Shown: positions 34,120-42,990 of the stretch, piece by piece | How positions within the stretch are numbered: the first letter of the stretch is position 1 | Layout of the letters: each line of letters opens with the position of its first letter | Source: JAWPMT01 sp965242775 | Lineage (GTDB): Bacteria; Bacteroidota; Bacteroidia; Cytophagales; Cyclobacteriaceae | DNA length: 64,000 bases | Reading direction: 5' to 3' | NCBI GenBank assembly: GCA_965242775.1 | Contig: CBDETI010000005.1 | Location: 1 to 64,000, forward strand | Position numbers and translations under genes: made by a program | Notes under the pieces: generated by a model | The model's database searches: none | Told to the model about the DNA's origin: nothing | What the model saw: the letters and a program-made list of their open reading frames with translations, nothing else

Positions 34120-34518
34120 CTAAACGCGCGTTTCCATCCACCTAAAGGTGCGATTAATGATCTTTAGTGCAATTTTGATCTTTTTGTAATTGATGAGTTC
34201 GTGTGACTCGTCGTACATCGTCACGCCATCTGCGAAGAGCAGAACTTGAGGTAGGTTATTGTCCACACCGGCGACTTCTGTGACCAGATTAGCCAGGTCC
34301 CTGTGCTGATTTACGTCCACAAGGAACAAGTCGAGATCACTGGCTGGAGTGGCCCATTGAGCGTCAAGATTTCGCTTTACCAACTCGCTCTCACGTGATC
34401 CTGGGTGATATTTTAGGATCAATGCAGGCTTGGACTTGGAATTACGCAATATTTGATCGAACTGCCGGGTCTCAGTTAGTTGTCTCCATAAGGGTCGCTG
34501 CTGGCGGTTGTCACTCAT
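34120..34518 (-). CDS. YtxJ/DUF2847 (bacilliredoxin BrxC-like) protein lacking the active-site Cys
   Basis: 132 residues of thioredoxin-like fold. The match to YtxJ/BrxC is clear in the C-terminal half: FLVDVNQHRDLANLVTEVAGV, a LPQVLLFADG block (family form E-S-P-Q), and a (Y/W)xxSHxxI block. In the N-terminal half the family motif is K-H-S-x-x-C-x-I-S. Here it reads K-Y-H-P-G-S-R-E-S, with Ser41 in place of the catalytic Cys, and the protein has no Cys at all. A redox role in bacillithiol exchange is therefore unlikely in the usual form. It sits between the two serine-pathway genes. Confidence 0.75.
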   Translation of the reverse strand: MSDNRQQRPLWRQLTETRQFDQILRNSKSKPALILKYHPGSRESELVKRNLDAQWATPASDLDLFLVDVNQHRDLANLVTEVAGVDNNLPQVLLFADGVTMYDESHELINYKKIKIALKIINRTFRWMETRV

Positions 34519-34596
34519 ATCCCTGTAAATCTATCTCTTATCATAGAATCTGCCCAAGAAGAAATCATTTATTTGTTGGCGATCTTTTGAAAAAGA

Positions 34597-36489
34597 TCAG
34601 TAAAGCACCCTAAATCTAATTGTACCTTTGATTTGTCTCATTTCCTTGATAACCTCCTCTTCATAGTCTTTATTGATATCGGTGATCACGTAGCCTATGG
34701 TTTCGTTAGTTTTCAAATATTGACCTACGATATTTAAAGCGTGGGAGGCGAGAACTTTGTTAATCTCGGCCAAAACGCCAGGCTCATTGGCATGTACATG
34801 GATCAAGCGGTGGGCATTTTCCAGCTTAGGAAGAACCAGATTTGGGAAATTCACGCTGTTGGATGTAGATCCGGTATTGATGTAATCGACGATTCTGCTA
34901 GGCACAAAGTCGGCGATATTCTCTTGCGCTTCAGTCGTACTGCCACCTATGTGCGGGGTGAGGATCATGTTGGGAAGCCCTTTCAATTCGGACACAAATT
35001 CGTCCTGATTGCTGAGTGGTTCTTTCGGGAATACATCCACGCCAGCACCACGTACTTTGCCACTTGTTATGTTAGCTTTTAGCGCTTCAATATCCACTAC
35101 ATGTCCCCGACTTAGGTTTAAAAAGATGACCCCTTCTTTCATGATGGAGAATTCTTCTTCTCCAATCATTGATTGGTTGTCGGGTCTTCCGTCCACGTGT
35201 AGGGAAATAACATCGCTGGAAGACAGCAATTCGAATAGGGTCTTGCATCGGGTTGCGTTACCCAGGGCAAGCTTTTCCTGAATATCGTAGTATCGGACAT
35301 TCAGCCCCAGCGCCTCAGCTACGACAGACAGTTGAGAGCCGATGTTTCCGTAGCCGATGATACCCAGGCTTTTTCCTCGGATTTCAAAACTGTTCTTTGC
35401 AGACTTATCCCATTCGCCCTGATGCATGGCATTTGCTTTGTCCGGAATATTTCTTAGTAGCAGGATCATCTCGGCAATAGCCAGTTCCACTACAGATCGC
35501 GTGTTGCTGAAGGGTGCGTTGAAAACGGCAATTCCCTTCTGCAGGGCCGATTCAAGATCAATCTGGTTGGTGCCAATACAGAATGCGCCAATGGCATGAA
35601 GCCGCTTGGCATGCTTCAGTACCTTTTTTGTGACCTGCGTTTTTGAGCGGATTCCCAAAATAGAAACCTCTCCGATGGCTTCACAGAGTTCTTCCTCTTC
35701 CATTCCCGCTGGATGAATTTCTACCTGATATCCTTCTTCTTCCAGTTTCTCGATACCATTGGGGTGGATGTTCTCCAGGAGCAGAACTTTGATCCGGTTT
35801 TTAGGATAGGAGAGTGCTCTTTCCATTTTATTCACATATAAAACTTCGTCTAAAGTGGGTGCAATATGGTCAGCTTTCGAGAGAATGCTCTCTCTCCTTA
35901 CATTCTCAGTGAAAGCATAGAATTTATTGGCAAGTCCTGCTTGTTTTATTTCATAGTCGGTGTATCCATCGCCTAAGACAAACACTTCTCCAGCCAATTT
36001 CAAAGACGCTATAAGTTTAGGTTTGCCTCCGTTCGAAGACAAGATGTTGTCCTTGTTAAAGCCGATAATATTGCCCGTTTCGTCATAAACGAAATCATTC
36101 GCAAAAACATTCTCTTCGGAGATGCCAAACGGTGCGACAATAGGAACAATGAAATCCTTGAAACCATTGCTCAATATGTAGATATCCTGTGCATGCTTCT
36201 TCAGAAATTCTTTGTTCCTCTTGAATGACTTTGAAACTTGCTTAGACAAACGTGAAATTAGGGAGGGGAGGTGGTCCCTATGTGCTTGTAACAGATCGAT
36301 GCGTTTTTCCAGGGATTCGCGGAAGGAAAGATTACCTTCCATGCCCAAATCCGTGATTTCCTGAATTTTATCGAGTGTCTGCTGTTTTTCCGGTTTGCCT
36401 TCAAGCGCGATTTCACATAAAACATCCAATGCCTCTACTTTCGTGAAGGTACTGTCAAAGTCAATTATAAAATGTTTGGATTTTTGCAT
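34597..36489 (-). CDS. Fused phosphoserine phosphatase (SerB-like) and phosphoglycerate dehydrogenase (SerA)
   Basis: 630 residues from ATG 36489; an in-frame TTG lies four codons upstream. Residues 1-210 are a HAD phosphatase with the DFDSTFT nucleophile motif, a Ser and Lys region, and the metal-binding LGDGYTDYEIKQAG. Residues of about 235-630 are D-3-phosphoglycerate dehydrogenase, with the NAD motif GIIGYGNIGSQL, a catalytic Arg in LNLSRGHVVD, and Glu/His in LTPHIGGST. A C-terminal ACT domain (RLIHVHANEPGVLAEINKVLASHALNI) should sense serine. The fusion joins steps 1 and 3 of the serine pathway. Step 2 is probably the nearby aminotransferase. Confidence 0.92.
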   Translation of the reverse strand: MQKSKHFIIDFDSTFTKVEALDVLCEIALEGKPEKQQTLDKIQEITDLGMEGNLSFRESLEKRIDLLQAHRDHLPSLISRLSKQVSKSFKRNKEFLKKHAQDIYILSNGFKDFIVPIVAPFGISEENVFANDFVYDETGNIIGFNKDNILSSNGGKPKLIASLKLAGEVFVLGDGYTDYEIKQAGLANKFYAFTENVRRESILSKADHIAPTLDEVLYVNKMERALSYPKNRIKVLLLENIHPNGIEKLEEEGYQVEIHPAGMEEEELCEAIGEVSILGIRSKTQVTKKVLKHAKRLHAIGAFCIGTNQIDLESALQKGIAVFNAPFSNTRSVVELAIAEMILLLRNIPDKANAMHQGEWDKSAKNSFEIRGKSLGIIGYGNIGSQLSVVAEALGLNVRYYDIQEKLALGNATRCKTLFELLSSSDVISLHVDGRPDNQSMIGEEEFSIMKEGVIFLNLSRGHVVDIEALKANITSGKVRGAGVDVFPKEPLSNQDEFVSELKGLPNMILTPHIGGSTTEAQENIADFVPSRIVDYINTGSTSNSVNFPNLVLPKLENAHRLIHVHANEPGVLAEINKVLASHALNIVGQYLKTNETIGYVITDINKDYEEEVIKEMRQIKGTIRFRVLY

Positions 36490-36512
36490 AGGTTCGTCCA
36501 AAAAAGAAGCTG

Positions 36513-36520
36513 CAAAGCTA
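36513..36520 (-). promoter_or_regulatory. Promoter -7 element of the SerB-SerA gene
   Basis: On the minus strand this is TAGCTTTG followed by C (TAnnTTTGC). It ends 23 bases before ATG 36489, which implies a very short leader and favours that start over the TTG at 36501. Confidence 0.42.
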
Positions 36521-36527
36521 ACTGCTC

Positions 36528-37778
36528 GTGTATTTGAAATCTACTCTCGCATCCTTAACTATTTTCCTCAGCGTACTATTTGCAGATGCTCAAAAAAAAG
36601 ACACGTTAAGGAGAGAATTTTTCAAAATTGATAGCCTGATCACTGAAGGAATTAAAAGTTTCGCATTTCCTGGCGGAGTGCTCTATGCCAAACTTGGCGA
36701 TTCGGTGTTAGTTCATCGTGCCTATGGCTACCATACTTACGACAGCCTCCGTGAAGTCAGCACGGAAAATTTGTACGATCTGGCTTCAATAACCAAGGTT
36801 ACGGCGGCCACGCTTTCAGTAATGAAAATGTACGAACAGGGCTTATTCCAACTGGAAGACCCAATCCGCAAATATTTCCCTGAGATTAAAGGCAAAAGAG
36901 GTAAATCGACCTTTCGGGAACTGTTGGCACATCAAGCTGGCTGGCGGAGCTGGATACCTTACCACATGGAGATCCGGGACAAAAAAGGAAATCTGCATAA
37001 GCGGTACGTAGCAACAGAGCAATCTGAGCAATATGACTTCTACCTGGCTGAAGGGAAGTACCTGCACAAGGACTTTTACAAACGAATCAAAAAATTTATC
37101 AAAAAGGCAGAATTTGACAAGGACCAGGGTTACGTGTACTCGGGATTATTCTTTTACCTAGTTCCGGAATTGGTTCAAAAGCTGACTGGAAGAGCTTATG
37201 TCGATTATCTTAATGAGGAAGTTTATTCTCTTGTCGGGGCAAAGTCACTCGTCTTCAACCCGCTTTCGGCCTATGCTGAATCACAAATAGTGCCCACGGA
37301 GATCGATACATTTTTTCGAGAGCAACCGATACACGGCTTTGTTCACGATGAGGGTGCCATCATGATGCGTGGAATTTCAGGAAATGCCGGACTTTTCGGA
37401 ACCGCTGAGGATCTGGGAAAAGTTTGGTCCATGCTACTGAATAGGGGTCGGCATGAGGATACAGTCGTTTTTAAGCAATCCACGGTGGACCTTTTTACCA
37501 CGGTGCAGTTTCCATCAAATAATAATAGGAGAGGGCTGGGTTTCGACAAGCCACTGCTGGAGTACGATGCCAGTAAAAGTAGTGTGGCTGAACAGGCAAG
37601 TCCACGCAGCTATGGACATACTGGATATACAGGACCCATTGTGTGGGCTGACCCGGACAAGCGACTGCTGTTTATTTTCCTTTGTAACAGGGTATATCCC
37701 ACACGATTGCAACGGATGCTTTATGAAATGAATATCCGTCCCACAATCCACTCATGGCTTTATGATGCCATTGAGTAA
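36528..37778 (+). CDS. Secreted serine hydrolase of the class C beta-lactamase family
   Basis: 416 residues. GTG 36528 or TTG 36534 are both possible starts; each leads into a signal peptide (K-S-T-L-A-S-L-T-I-F-L-S-V-L-F-A-D-A, then Q). The active-site S-x-x-K motif is in LYDLASITKVTAATLS. The Y-x-G is in GYVYSGLFFYLVPELVQKLTG, and the third motif is H-T-G in SYGHTGYTGPIVW. Family members include penicillin-binding proteins, esterases and D-aminopeptidases, so antibiotic resistance should not be assumed. The protein is probably periplasmic. Its stop is 1 base from the converging OmpL47-repeat gene. Confidence 0.9.
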   Translation: MYLKSTLASLTIFLSVLFADAQKKDTLRREFFKIDSLITEGIKSFAFPGGVLYAKLGDSVLVHRAYGYHTYDSLREVSTENLYDLASITKVTAATLSVMKMYEQGLFQLEDPIRKYFPEIKGKRGKSTFRELLAHQAGWRSWIPYHMEIRDKKGNLHKRYVATEQSEQYDFYLAEGKYLHKDFYKRIKKFIKKAEFDKDQGYVYSGLFFYLVPELVQKLTGRAYVDYLNEEVYSLVGAKSLVFNPLSAYAESQIVPTEIDTFFREQPIHGFVHDEGAIMMRGISGNAGLFGTAEDLGKVWSMLLNRGRHEDTVVFKQSTVDLFTTVQFPSNNNRRGLGFDKPLLEYDASKSSVAEQASPRSYGHTGYTGPIVWADPDKRLLFIFLCNRVYPTRLQRMLYEMNIRPTIHSWLYDAIE

Positions 37779-37779
37779 G

Positions 37780-39519
37780 TCACTGGACGAAAATCTCGAA
37801 AACTTCGCTGGATGTTTCGTTGCCTAGGTTGTCTATGGCGCGAACAGAGTAGGTAACGATCCCTGCAGCACTGAGGGTGATGGGCATATCGTAAACTTCT
37901 TCCGTGGCGTTATTGATCGTATAATAGATTGCTTCTGTATCCACCACGTCATCGGTGGCGGCCAAATACAACTTTACGCCTTTGGTGTATACTTTCAACG
38001 CCTGCGACCTTCCCTCTGGAACGATGGACCCGATGGGTTTCATGCTTAGAATAGACTGAATCTGGGGTCCGGTGTTGTCAACAGTAAAGAAGAATTCCTT
38101 GGAATTTCTGTTGTTAACTTCATCGGCTCCGAAGAAGTCTACCACGTAGGTGCCTTCATCCGTAATTCTGAACGGGCCTTCGTAAGGAGTACCCTTACCG
38201 CCATTTATTTTGTAACCAATGCTCTTAATACCCGACTCTTCATCAAATGCACTGAGACTGATATCCGTTTCACTTGTAATGAAGGCGGTATCTCGCGAGA
38301 AATATTGATTTTCGTCGAATTCGAAATTAATTATTGGTGCATCCACATCAATATCCAAGGCCTCCCGGCCGCTTGCGCTCTCATCAAATAAGGACCTGTA
38401 GTCATTATTCACTCTATCAGAAGCATAATACTCAATGATATGTTTTCCGGGAGTTCGTGGTAGCTCAAACGGTTCTACATAAGGCGTCTCCTGGCCATCA
38501 TCTATTTTGTACCATATTTTGCTGATCCCGGCTTTGTTGTCTGTTGCAACGAGTTTGACCTTGGTTCGCGTAGATATGAAGACACGGCCCCGGTTCTGAT
38601 ATTGTTCACCTACAACGCTGGCGACTACTTCCGGTGCCTTTCGGTCTAGGTAAAATTCATAGGTGTTGGGAGCCTCTTCATTGTTAACATTGTCGGTGCT
38701 ATAATAGGTGAGTACATGTTCTCCCTCCTCAAGCGACGCAACAGAGATGACATCTCGAAATGGTCGCACCTCCTGATCATCAAACTTATAGTAGACATCA
38801 TTGATGCCGGAAGAATTATCCCGTCCTTCCAGGCGGATTTCGGTTCTGGGAGATAGTACTTCCTGATATTTATCACCTCTAACGCCATAATTGGTTTCTG
38901 GCTGGCTCAGATCGACCGTAAATGCAAAGTCTTGATTCGATTCGACATTTCCCACTTTATCCACCGCGTAGAAACTTAAAAGATAATCACCGTCGGTCTC
39001 ATAAGTCAGTGAGTTGGTGAATGATTGGAAGTCGCCCTGGTTTTCTGAGTAATAGGTGTCAGTAACTCCTGAAAGGGCGTCTTCGGAAGAGGCAGACACA
39101 GTTAAACCTCTACCATAATAAATGCCACGTTCATCCTCAAAGCGATTGGGGGCCCTAAAATCAATGCGCGTTCTTGGCGCTAAACCATCGCGGTATACCT
39201 CAAATTCAATATCGAGTTGGGGAGTGATTGGCTTTCTCGTAATAGTATCGACAGCCCACCTTGTTACAATGTGATTCAGACCCTCCGAATCGAGGTATAG
39301 GGGATCGCCGTATTCGGGCGTTGATTCGCTTTTTAGTAAGTTGGCATCTTTACCGTCCGGATGCTCCGAAAGAAATAAATATACTGGTTTATCAGCTTGC
39401 CAATAAAGCTTGCCATCTTCACCGCGGTGAAATTTTTTTGGATGCTCCTTTGGCGCTTGGCCAATGAGTTGGAACACACCTAATAAACAAATCAGGGCGC
39501 CTAATACGCGAAAAGTCAT
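37780..39519 (-). CDS. Exported protein with repeated OmpL47-type beta domains
   Basis: 579 residues. The signal peptide MTFRVLGALICLLGVFQLIG is followed by Q. After a unique N-terminal region come about five beta-sandwich repeats of about 85 residues. Each has an SG(I/V)xxxYY/WYKxD core, a (Y/F)xxxF segment and a GxHxxxYYSxDxVxN end (for example GEHVLTYYSTDNVNNEE and GKHIIEYYASDRVNND). This is the OmpL47-type domain, often involved in surface binding. It is probably a surface or periplasmic adhesin-like or scaffold protein. It is divergent from the CHAT gene with a 99-base gap. Confidence 0.8.
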   Translation of the reverse strand: MTFRVLGALICLLGVFQLIGQAPKEHPKKFHRGEDGKLYWQADKPVYLFLSEHPDGKDANLLKSESTPEYGDPLYLDSEGLNHIVTRWAVDTITRKPITPQLDIEFEVYRDGLAPRTRIDFRAPNRFEDERGIYYGRGLTVSASSEDALSGVTDTYYSENQGDFQSFTNSLTYETDGDYLLSFYAVDKVGNVESNQDFAFTVDLSQPETNYGVRGDKYQEVLSPRTEIRLEGRDNSSGINDVYYKFDDQEVRPFRDVISVASLEEGEHVLTYYSTDNVNNEEAPNTYEFYLDRKAPEVVASVVGEQYQNRGRVFISTRTKVKLVATDNKAGISKIWYKIDDGQETPYVEPFELPRTPGKHIIEYYASDRVNNDYRSLFDESASGREALDIDVDAPIINFEFDENQYFSRDTAFITSETDISLSAFDEESGIKSIGYKINGGKGTPYEGPFRITDEGTYVVDFFGADEVNNRNSKEFFFTVDNTGPQIQSILSMKPIGSIVPEGRSQALKVYTKGVKLYLAATDDVVDTEAIYYTINNATEEVYDMPITLSAAGIVTYSVRAIDNLGNETSSEVFEIFVQ

Positions 39520-39618
39520 GCTGGCAACGGTTACGTGGCTGGTTATGCGTGAAAGTAAGCTGAAAAAATAGATTTAAGGAATAATTTCGTAGGGAATTCA
39601 AAATTACCCAGCATAGCC

Positions 39619-42600
39619 ATGACCAGTAGATACCTCCTTTTAATGATATTCATTATTGGGTCCTTTTGGGCTCGGGCAACCGATCCTGATAGCCTTCGAG
39701 CAGAGCAGTACTTCCACAAGGGAGATACATTTCTCCTCTTCAATCGCCACGATAGCTCCATCTTCTTTTTCGAAAAGGCCTTCTCCGAGTTCAGGAAAGT
39801 TCAGAGCTGGGAGGGTATGGTTAGTTCGAAAAATAAGATCTCGGAGAACCTGTGCGCTGTGTTTGAATTGCAAACAGCGCTTAACGCCGCAGAGGAGGCC
39901 CTGCAATTAGCTGAAGATCATTTGGGTGTTGATCACCTGGAACGGGCTAACGCCTTGAGCAACATCGGCAACGTTTATTACTTAACCGGGCAGCATGAGA
40001 AGGCGCTCATCGAGTATAATGAAGCCCTGAGAATCACTGAGTCGGTGCAACACGATGAAAAGCACCTCTACTCAGCTCCAACAAACCTGGGCATAGGCAA
40101 CGTCTACTATGGAAAACTTCAATATGAGGAGGCATTCCGATACTTCAAAAACGCACTTGAAACGAATCGGGAGATACTTGGGGACGATCATCCTTATGTG
40201 GCAAATTCCTACTTGAGTCTGGGTAATCTATATCGGAACAAGGGCAGCTATAATCTCGCAAAAGAAAATTATAACAAGGCCTTGGAAATTAATCTTGGCG
40301 TTTTTGGCACGGATCATCCGGACGTGGCTACCACCTATGTAGGCATAGCAGACATATTTAAAAGTAGTGGTGGCTTGGAGGTTGCTTTGCAATACTACAA
40401 TCAAGCATTGATCATTTATTCTAAATTTCTTGACGAAAGAAATCCCAAGTTTGGATCGATCTATCTTGGATTTGCAGATGTGGCGAAGAATAAGGGAGAT
40501 TATGCCGCGGCTATTGACTATTACGACCGTGCGCTAAATGTATTTAAGCAAACCGTCGGAGAAAATCACCAAAGTGCGATTCGCAGCTATTTGGGCATAG
40601 CCAATACCTATATCTATCAGGAGAAATTCAGAGAGGCCCTTGAATTCTATGGGGTGGTGCTGGACATTAACTTCAACCTGGTAGGTGAAAATCACGTGAA
40701 TACCTCAGCGGCTTACAACAACCTGGGAAGCTTATACTATTTCGCCGGGGATTTTGATCTTGCCATTACTTATTTCAAGAAAGCACTGGCCATTGATCGT
40801 AACATCCATGGGGACAAGCATCCCAATATTGCCAATGCGTATTACAACATCGCCAGGGTGTATGGCGAGCAAGGAAAAACCAGGCAAGCCCTGGAATATG
40901 TGCAGTCCGCCATTAATTCCAGCTTAATGGATTTTCATGACGACAACATTTTTGTCAATCCCGCTCTGGTTAATTTCTTCGATAGCAAGGATTTGCTATG
41001 GTTTTTGCAATTCAAAGGGGAGCTTCTGGAATCCGGATTCAGCAAAAGCGGAAACATGAAAGGCCTGGATATTTCCTTGCACAGCTTTGTATTGAGCGAC
41101 AGTCTGGTCGATAAAATACGGGAATCCTACACGGATAGGAGAGACCAGGCATTGCTGGCCCGACAATCAACGAAGATTTACGAGTCTGCTGTGAATGGTG
41201 CTTACTCCATGATTAAACAGCTCAATCCGGAGAATGTCAAGCAGATCGGACGCGATGCGGTATACGAGGATAAAAAGAAAGAGTACCAAGAATGGTATTA
41301 TTATTTCACCGAAAAAAATAAGGGATCCATTCTATTCTCTTCTCTCGCCGAATCGAATGCCAAATCCTTCGGAGGCATCCCTGATACGCTCGTTGCCGAG
41401 GAGGAAGACCTAAAGCGAACGATCAATCAAATCACCCAGGAATTATCCGCCAATCCTGATAGTGCGCAAAGGGTATATTATCAGGATCAACTATTTAAGG
41501 CCAATCAAGCCTACAATGATCTTATTCACCGGCTGGAAAACGATTTTCCGAAGTACTATGATTTGAAATACGACGTAAGCGTGGCTACCATCGAGGAGTT
41601 GCAAACTTTCTTGCCGGATTCGACAATGTTTCTGAGCTATTTTCTGACCGAGGACAGTTTGTACGCCAATTACATCACTAAAGATCGTTTTGAGATCCAC
41701 AAAACTGTGAAAGATGTTAAATACGAAAAGAACATTTACGCTTTTCGGAAAAGCCTGATCTACAAATTTGACAAACTGTATAAACGTTATGGTCGACAGC
41801 TATATGAGCAACTGTTCCCGGCGGATATCCCAGAGGGTATAAACTCCCTGATTGTGGTACTCGATGGGGTAATGTCAACGATTCCGTTTGAGGCATTGCT
41901 AACCGCCGATTCGGAACCGGGAACCCCGTATGACTCTCTTCCCTATATGATCAAAGACTACTCAATCTCATACACATTTTCAGCCAACTTACTTTACAAG
42001 ACCTTTAGCAACGAAAAAATCGTGCGGAACAAGGCACCCAAAGACATTATGACGATCGCTCCGGTGGTTTTTGAAGCGCCTTACCTGGAAATCCTAGCTG
42101 GTAAACGGAAGTCGTCCTATGACGAGGAAGGAGTTGCGCAAACCTTACGGCATGGCATCTCAATCAATCATGCCGAGATTAAACCACTGCCGGGATCTGA
42201 AGAAGAGGTAATAACCATTGACAGCACCTTCAAAAACGCTAGTAGGAATTCAAATTTGTATTTGAGAAATGACGCCAATGAGCAATTGGTAAAAACCGGT
42301 GGTATTCAGGATTTTAAATACCTGCATCTGGCCAGCCATGGTTTTGTGAATCAGGAAGAGCCGGAATTTTCGGGAATTTTTCTTTCCGTGGACAGTGCCG
42401 GATCGGATCAGGATGGTATCCTCTTTTCAGGTGAAGTGTATGATCTTAATCTCAATGCGGAACTTGTAACTTTATCGGCATGCGAAACAGGCTTGGGTAA
42501 GATTTCCACGGGTGAAGGAATCATAGGCCTGACCAGGGCCTTACTCTATGCCGGGACGAAAAATGTAAATGTCAGTCTGTGGAAAGTATCCGACGCATCG

Positions 42601-42777
42601 ACAAGGAACCTGATGATCAGCCTTTATCGGAGGCTGGCTGTCACAAAAGTGCCGGAGGAAAGATTCGCCTCCTTGCAGTATTCCAATTTCCTCCGCTCAG
42701 CTAAACTGGATTTGATAGAAAATAGAGAGTATGCACACCCCTATTACTGGTCCCCTTTTGTACTGATTGGAAAGTAG
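39619..42777 (+). CDS. Exported TPR-CHAT caspase-like protease
   Basis: 1052 residues. The signal peptide MTSRYLLLMIFIIGSFWARA places it outside the cytoplasm. Residues of about 70-450 are roughly ten tetratricopeptide repeats of the kinesin-light-chain type (N-I-G-N-V-Y-Y, Y-x-x-A-L-x-I pattern). A helical linker follows (about 450-680). The CHAT protease domain runs from about 690 to the end. The catalytic dyad is His907 in HLASHGF and Cys955 in LSACETGLG, with GIIGLTRALLYAGTKNVNVSLWKV after it. It ends in the typical Y-W-S-P-F-V-L-I-G-K. It is divergent from the OmpL47 gene. The substrate is unknown. Confidence 0.92.
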   Translation: MTSRYLLLMIFIIGSFWARATDPDSLRAEQYFHKGDTFLLFNRHDSSIFFFEKAFSEFRKVQSWEGMVSSKNKISENLCAVFELQTALNAAEEALQLAEDHLGVDHLERANALSNIGNVYYLTGQHEKALIEYNEALRITESVQHDEKHLYSAPTNLGIGNVYYGKLQYEEAFRYFKNALETNREILGDDHPYVANSYLSLGNLYRNKGSYNLAKENYNKALEINLGVFGTDHPDVATTYVGIADIFKSSGGLEVALQYYNQALIIYSKFLDERNPKFGSIYLGFADVAKNKGDYAAAIDYYDRALNVFKQTVGENHQSAIRSYLGIANTYIYQEKFREALEFYGVVLDINFNLVGENHVNTSAAYNNLGSLYYFAGDFDLAITYFKKALAIDRNIHGDKHPNIANAYYNIARVYGEQGKTRQALEYVQSAINSSLMDFHDDNIFVNPALVNFFDSKDLLWFLQFKGELLESGFSKSGNMKGLDISLHSFVLSDSLVDKIRESYTDRRDQALLARQSTKIYESAVNGAYSMIKQLNPENVKQIGRDAVYEDKKKEYQEWYYYFTEKNKGSILFSSLAESNAKSFGGIPDTLVAEEEDLKRTINQITQELSANPDSAQRVYYQDQLFKANQAYNDLIHRLENDFPKYYDLKYDVSVATIEELQTFLPDSTMFLSYFLTEDSLYANYITKDRFEIHKTVKDVKYEKNIYAFRKSLIYKFDKLYKRYGRQLYEQLFPADIPEGINSLIVVLDGVMSTIPFEALLTADSEPGTPYDSLPYMIKDYSISYTFSANLLYKTFSNEKIVRNKAPKDIMTIAPVVFEAPYLEILAGKRKSSYDEEGVAQTLRHGISINHAEIKPLPGSEEEVITIDSTFKNASRNSNLYLRNDANEQLVKTGGIQDFKYLHLASHGFVNQEEPEFSGIFLSVDSAGSDQDGILFSGEVYDLNLNAELVTLSACETGLGKISTGEGIIGLTRALLYAGTKNVNVSLWKVSDASTRNLMISLYRRLAVTKVPEERFASLQYSNFLRSAKLDLIENREYAHPYYWSPFVLIGK

Positions 42778-42795
42778 AAAACCAAGAAAAAGTTG

Positions 42796-42818
42796 CTATT
42801 TAGAATGATTCTAAATAG
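42796..42818. promoter_or_regulatory. Perfect 23-bp palindrome, Fur/PerR-box-like, upstream of the respiratory cluster
   Basis: CTATTTAGAAT-G-ATTCTAAATAG is a perfect inverted repeat with a single central base. The inner 15 bases, TTAGAAT-G-ATTCTAA, have the 7-1-7 form of Fur-family sites (PerR consensus TTATAATnATTATAA). It is 108 bases upstream of the actA -7 element. It is not followed by a T run on either strand, so it is not a terminator. Binding by a Fur-family protein is inferred. Confidence 0.55.
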
Positions 42819-42925
42819 AAAGAAAAAATGTGGCCTGAAACGATACTAATATATTGATTATAAGCTACTTAACCTGCCGCAAAATAGGTGCTTACGATGG
42901 TTTACTAATAAGGTTTCTTAAACTG

Positions 42926-42956
42926 TTTGAAATCCTACACTGCGATGTTAGTTTTG
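42926..42956 (+). promoter_or_regulatory. Promoter of the actA-F / cox operon
   Basis: TTTG (42926-42929) and TAGTTTTG (42949-42956, TAnnTTTG) are separated by 19 bases, the best match to the Bacteroidota housekeeping promoter in this window. The expected transcript start is about 42963, giving a leader of roughly 28 bases to ATG 42991. Confidence 0.7.
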
Positions 42957-42990
42957 TACGCGTTTGAGCCAAGAATGGTAATTAGAATAC

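Noticed and set aside
36528..37778. Antibiotic-resistance beta-lactamase
   Set aside because: The S-x-x-K, Y-x-G and H-T-G motifs only define the broad serine-hydrolase family, and nothing suggests transfer or resistance context.
42796..42818. Palindrome as a transcription terminator of the CHAT gene
   Set aside because: The stem is AT-rich and no T run follows on the plus strand (the flank is A-rich); an operator is more likely.
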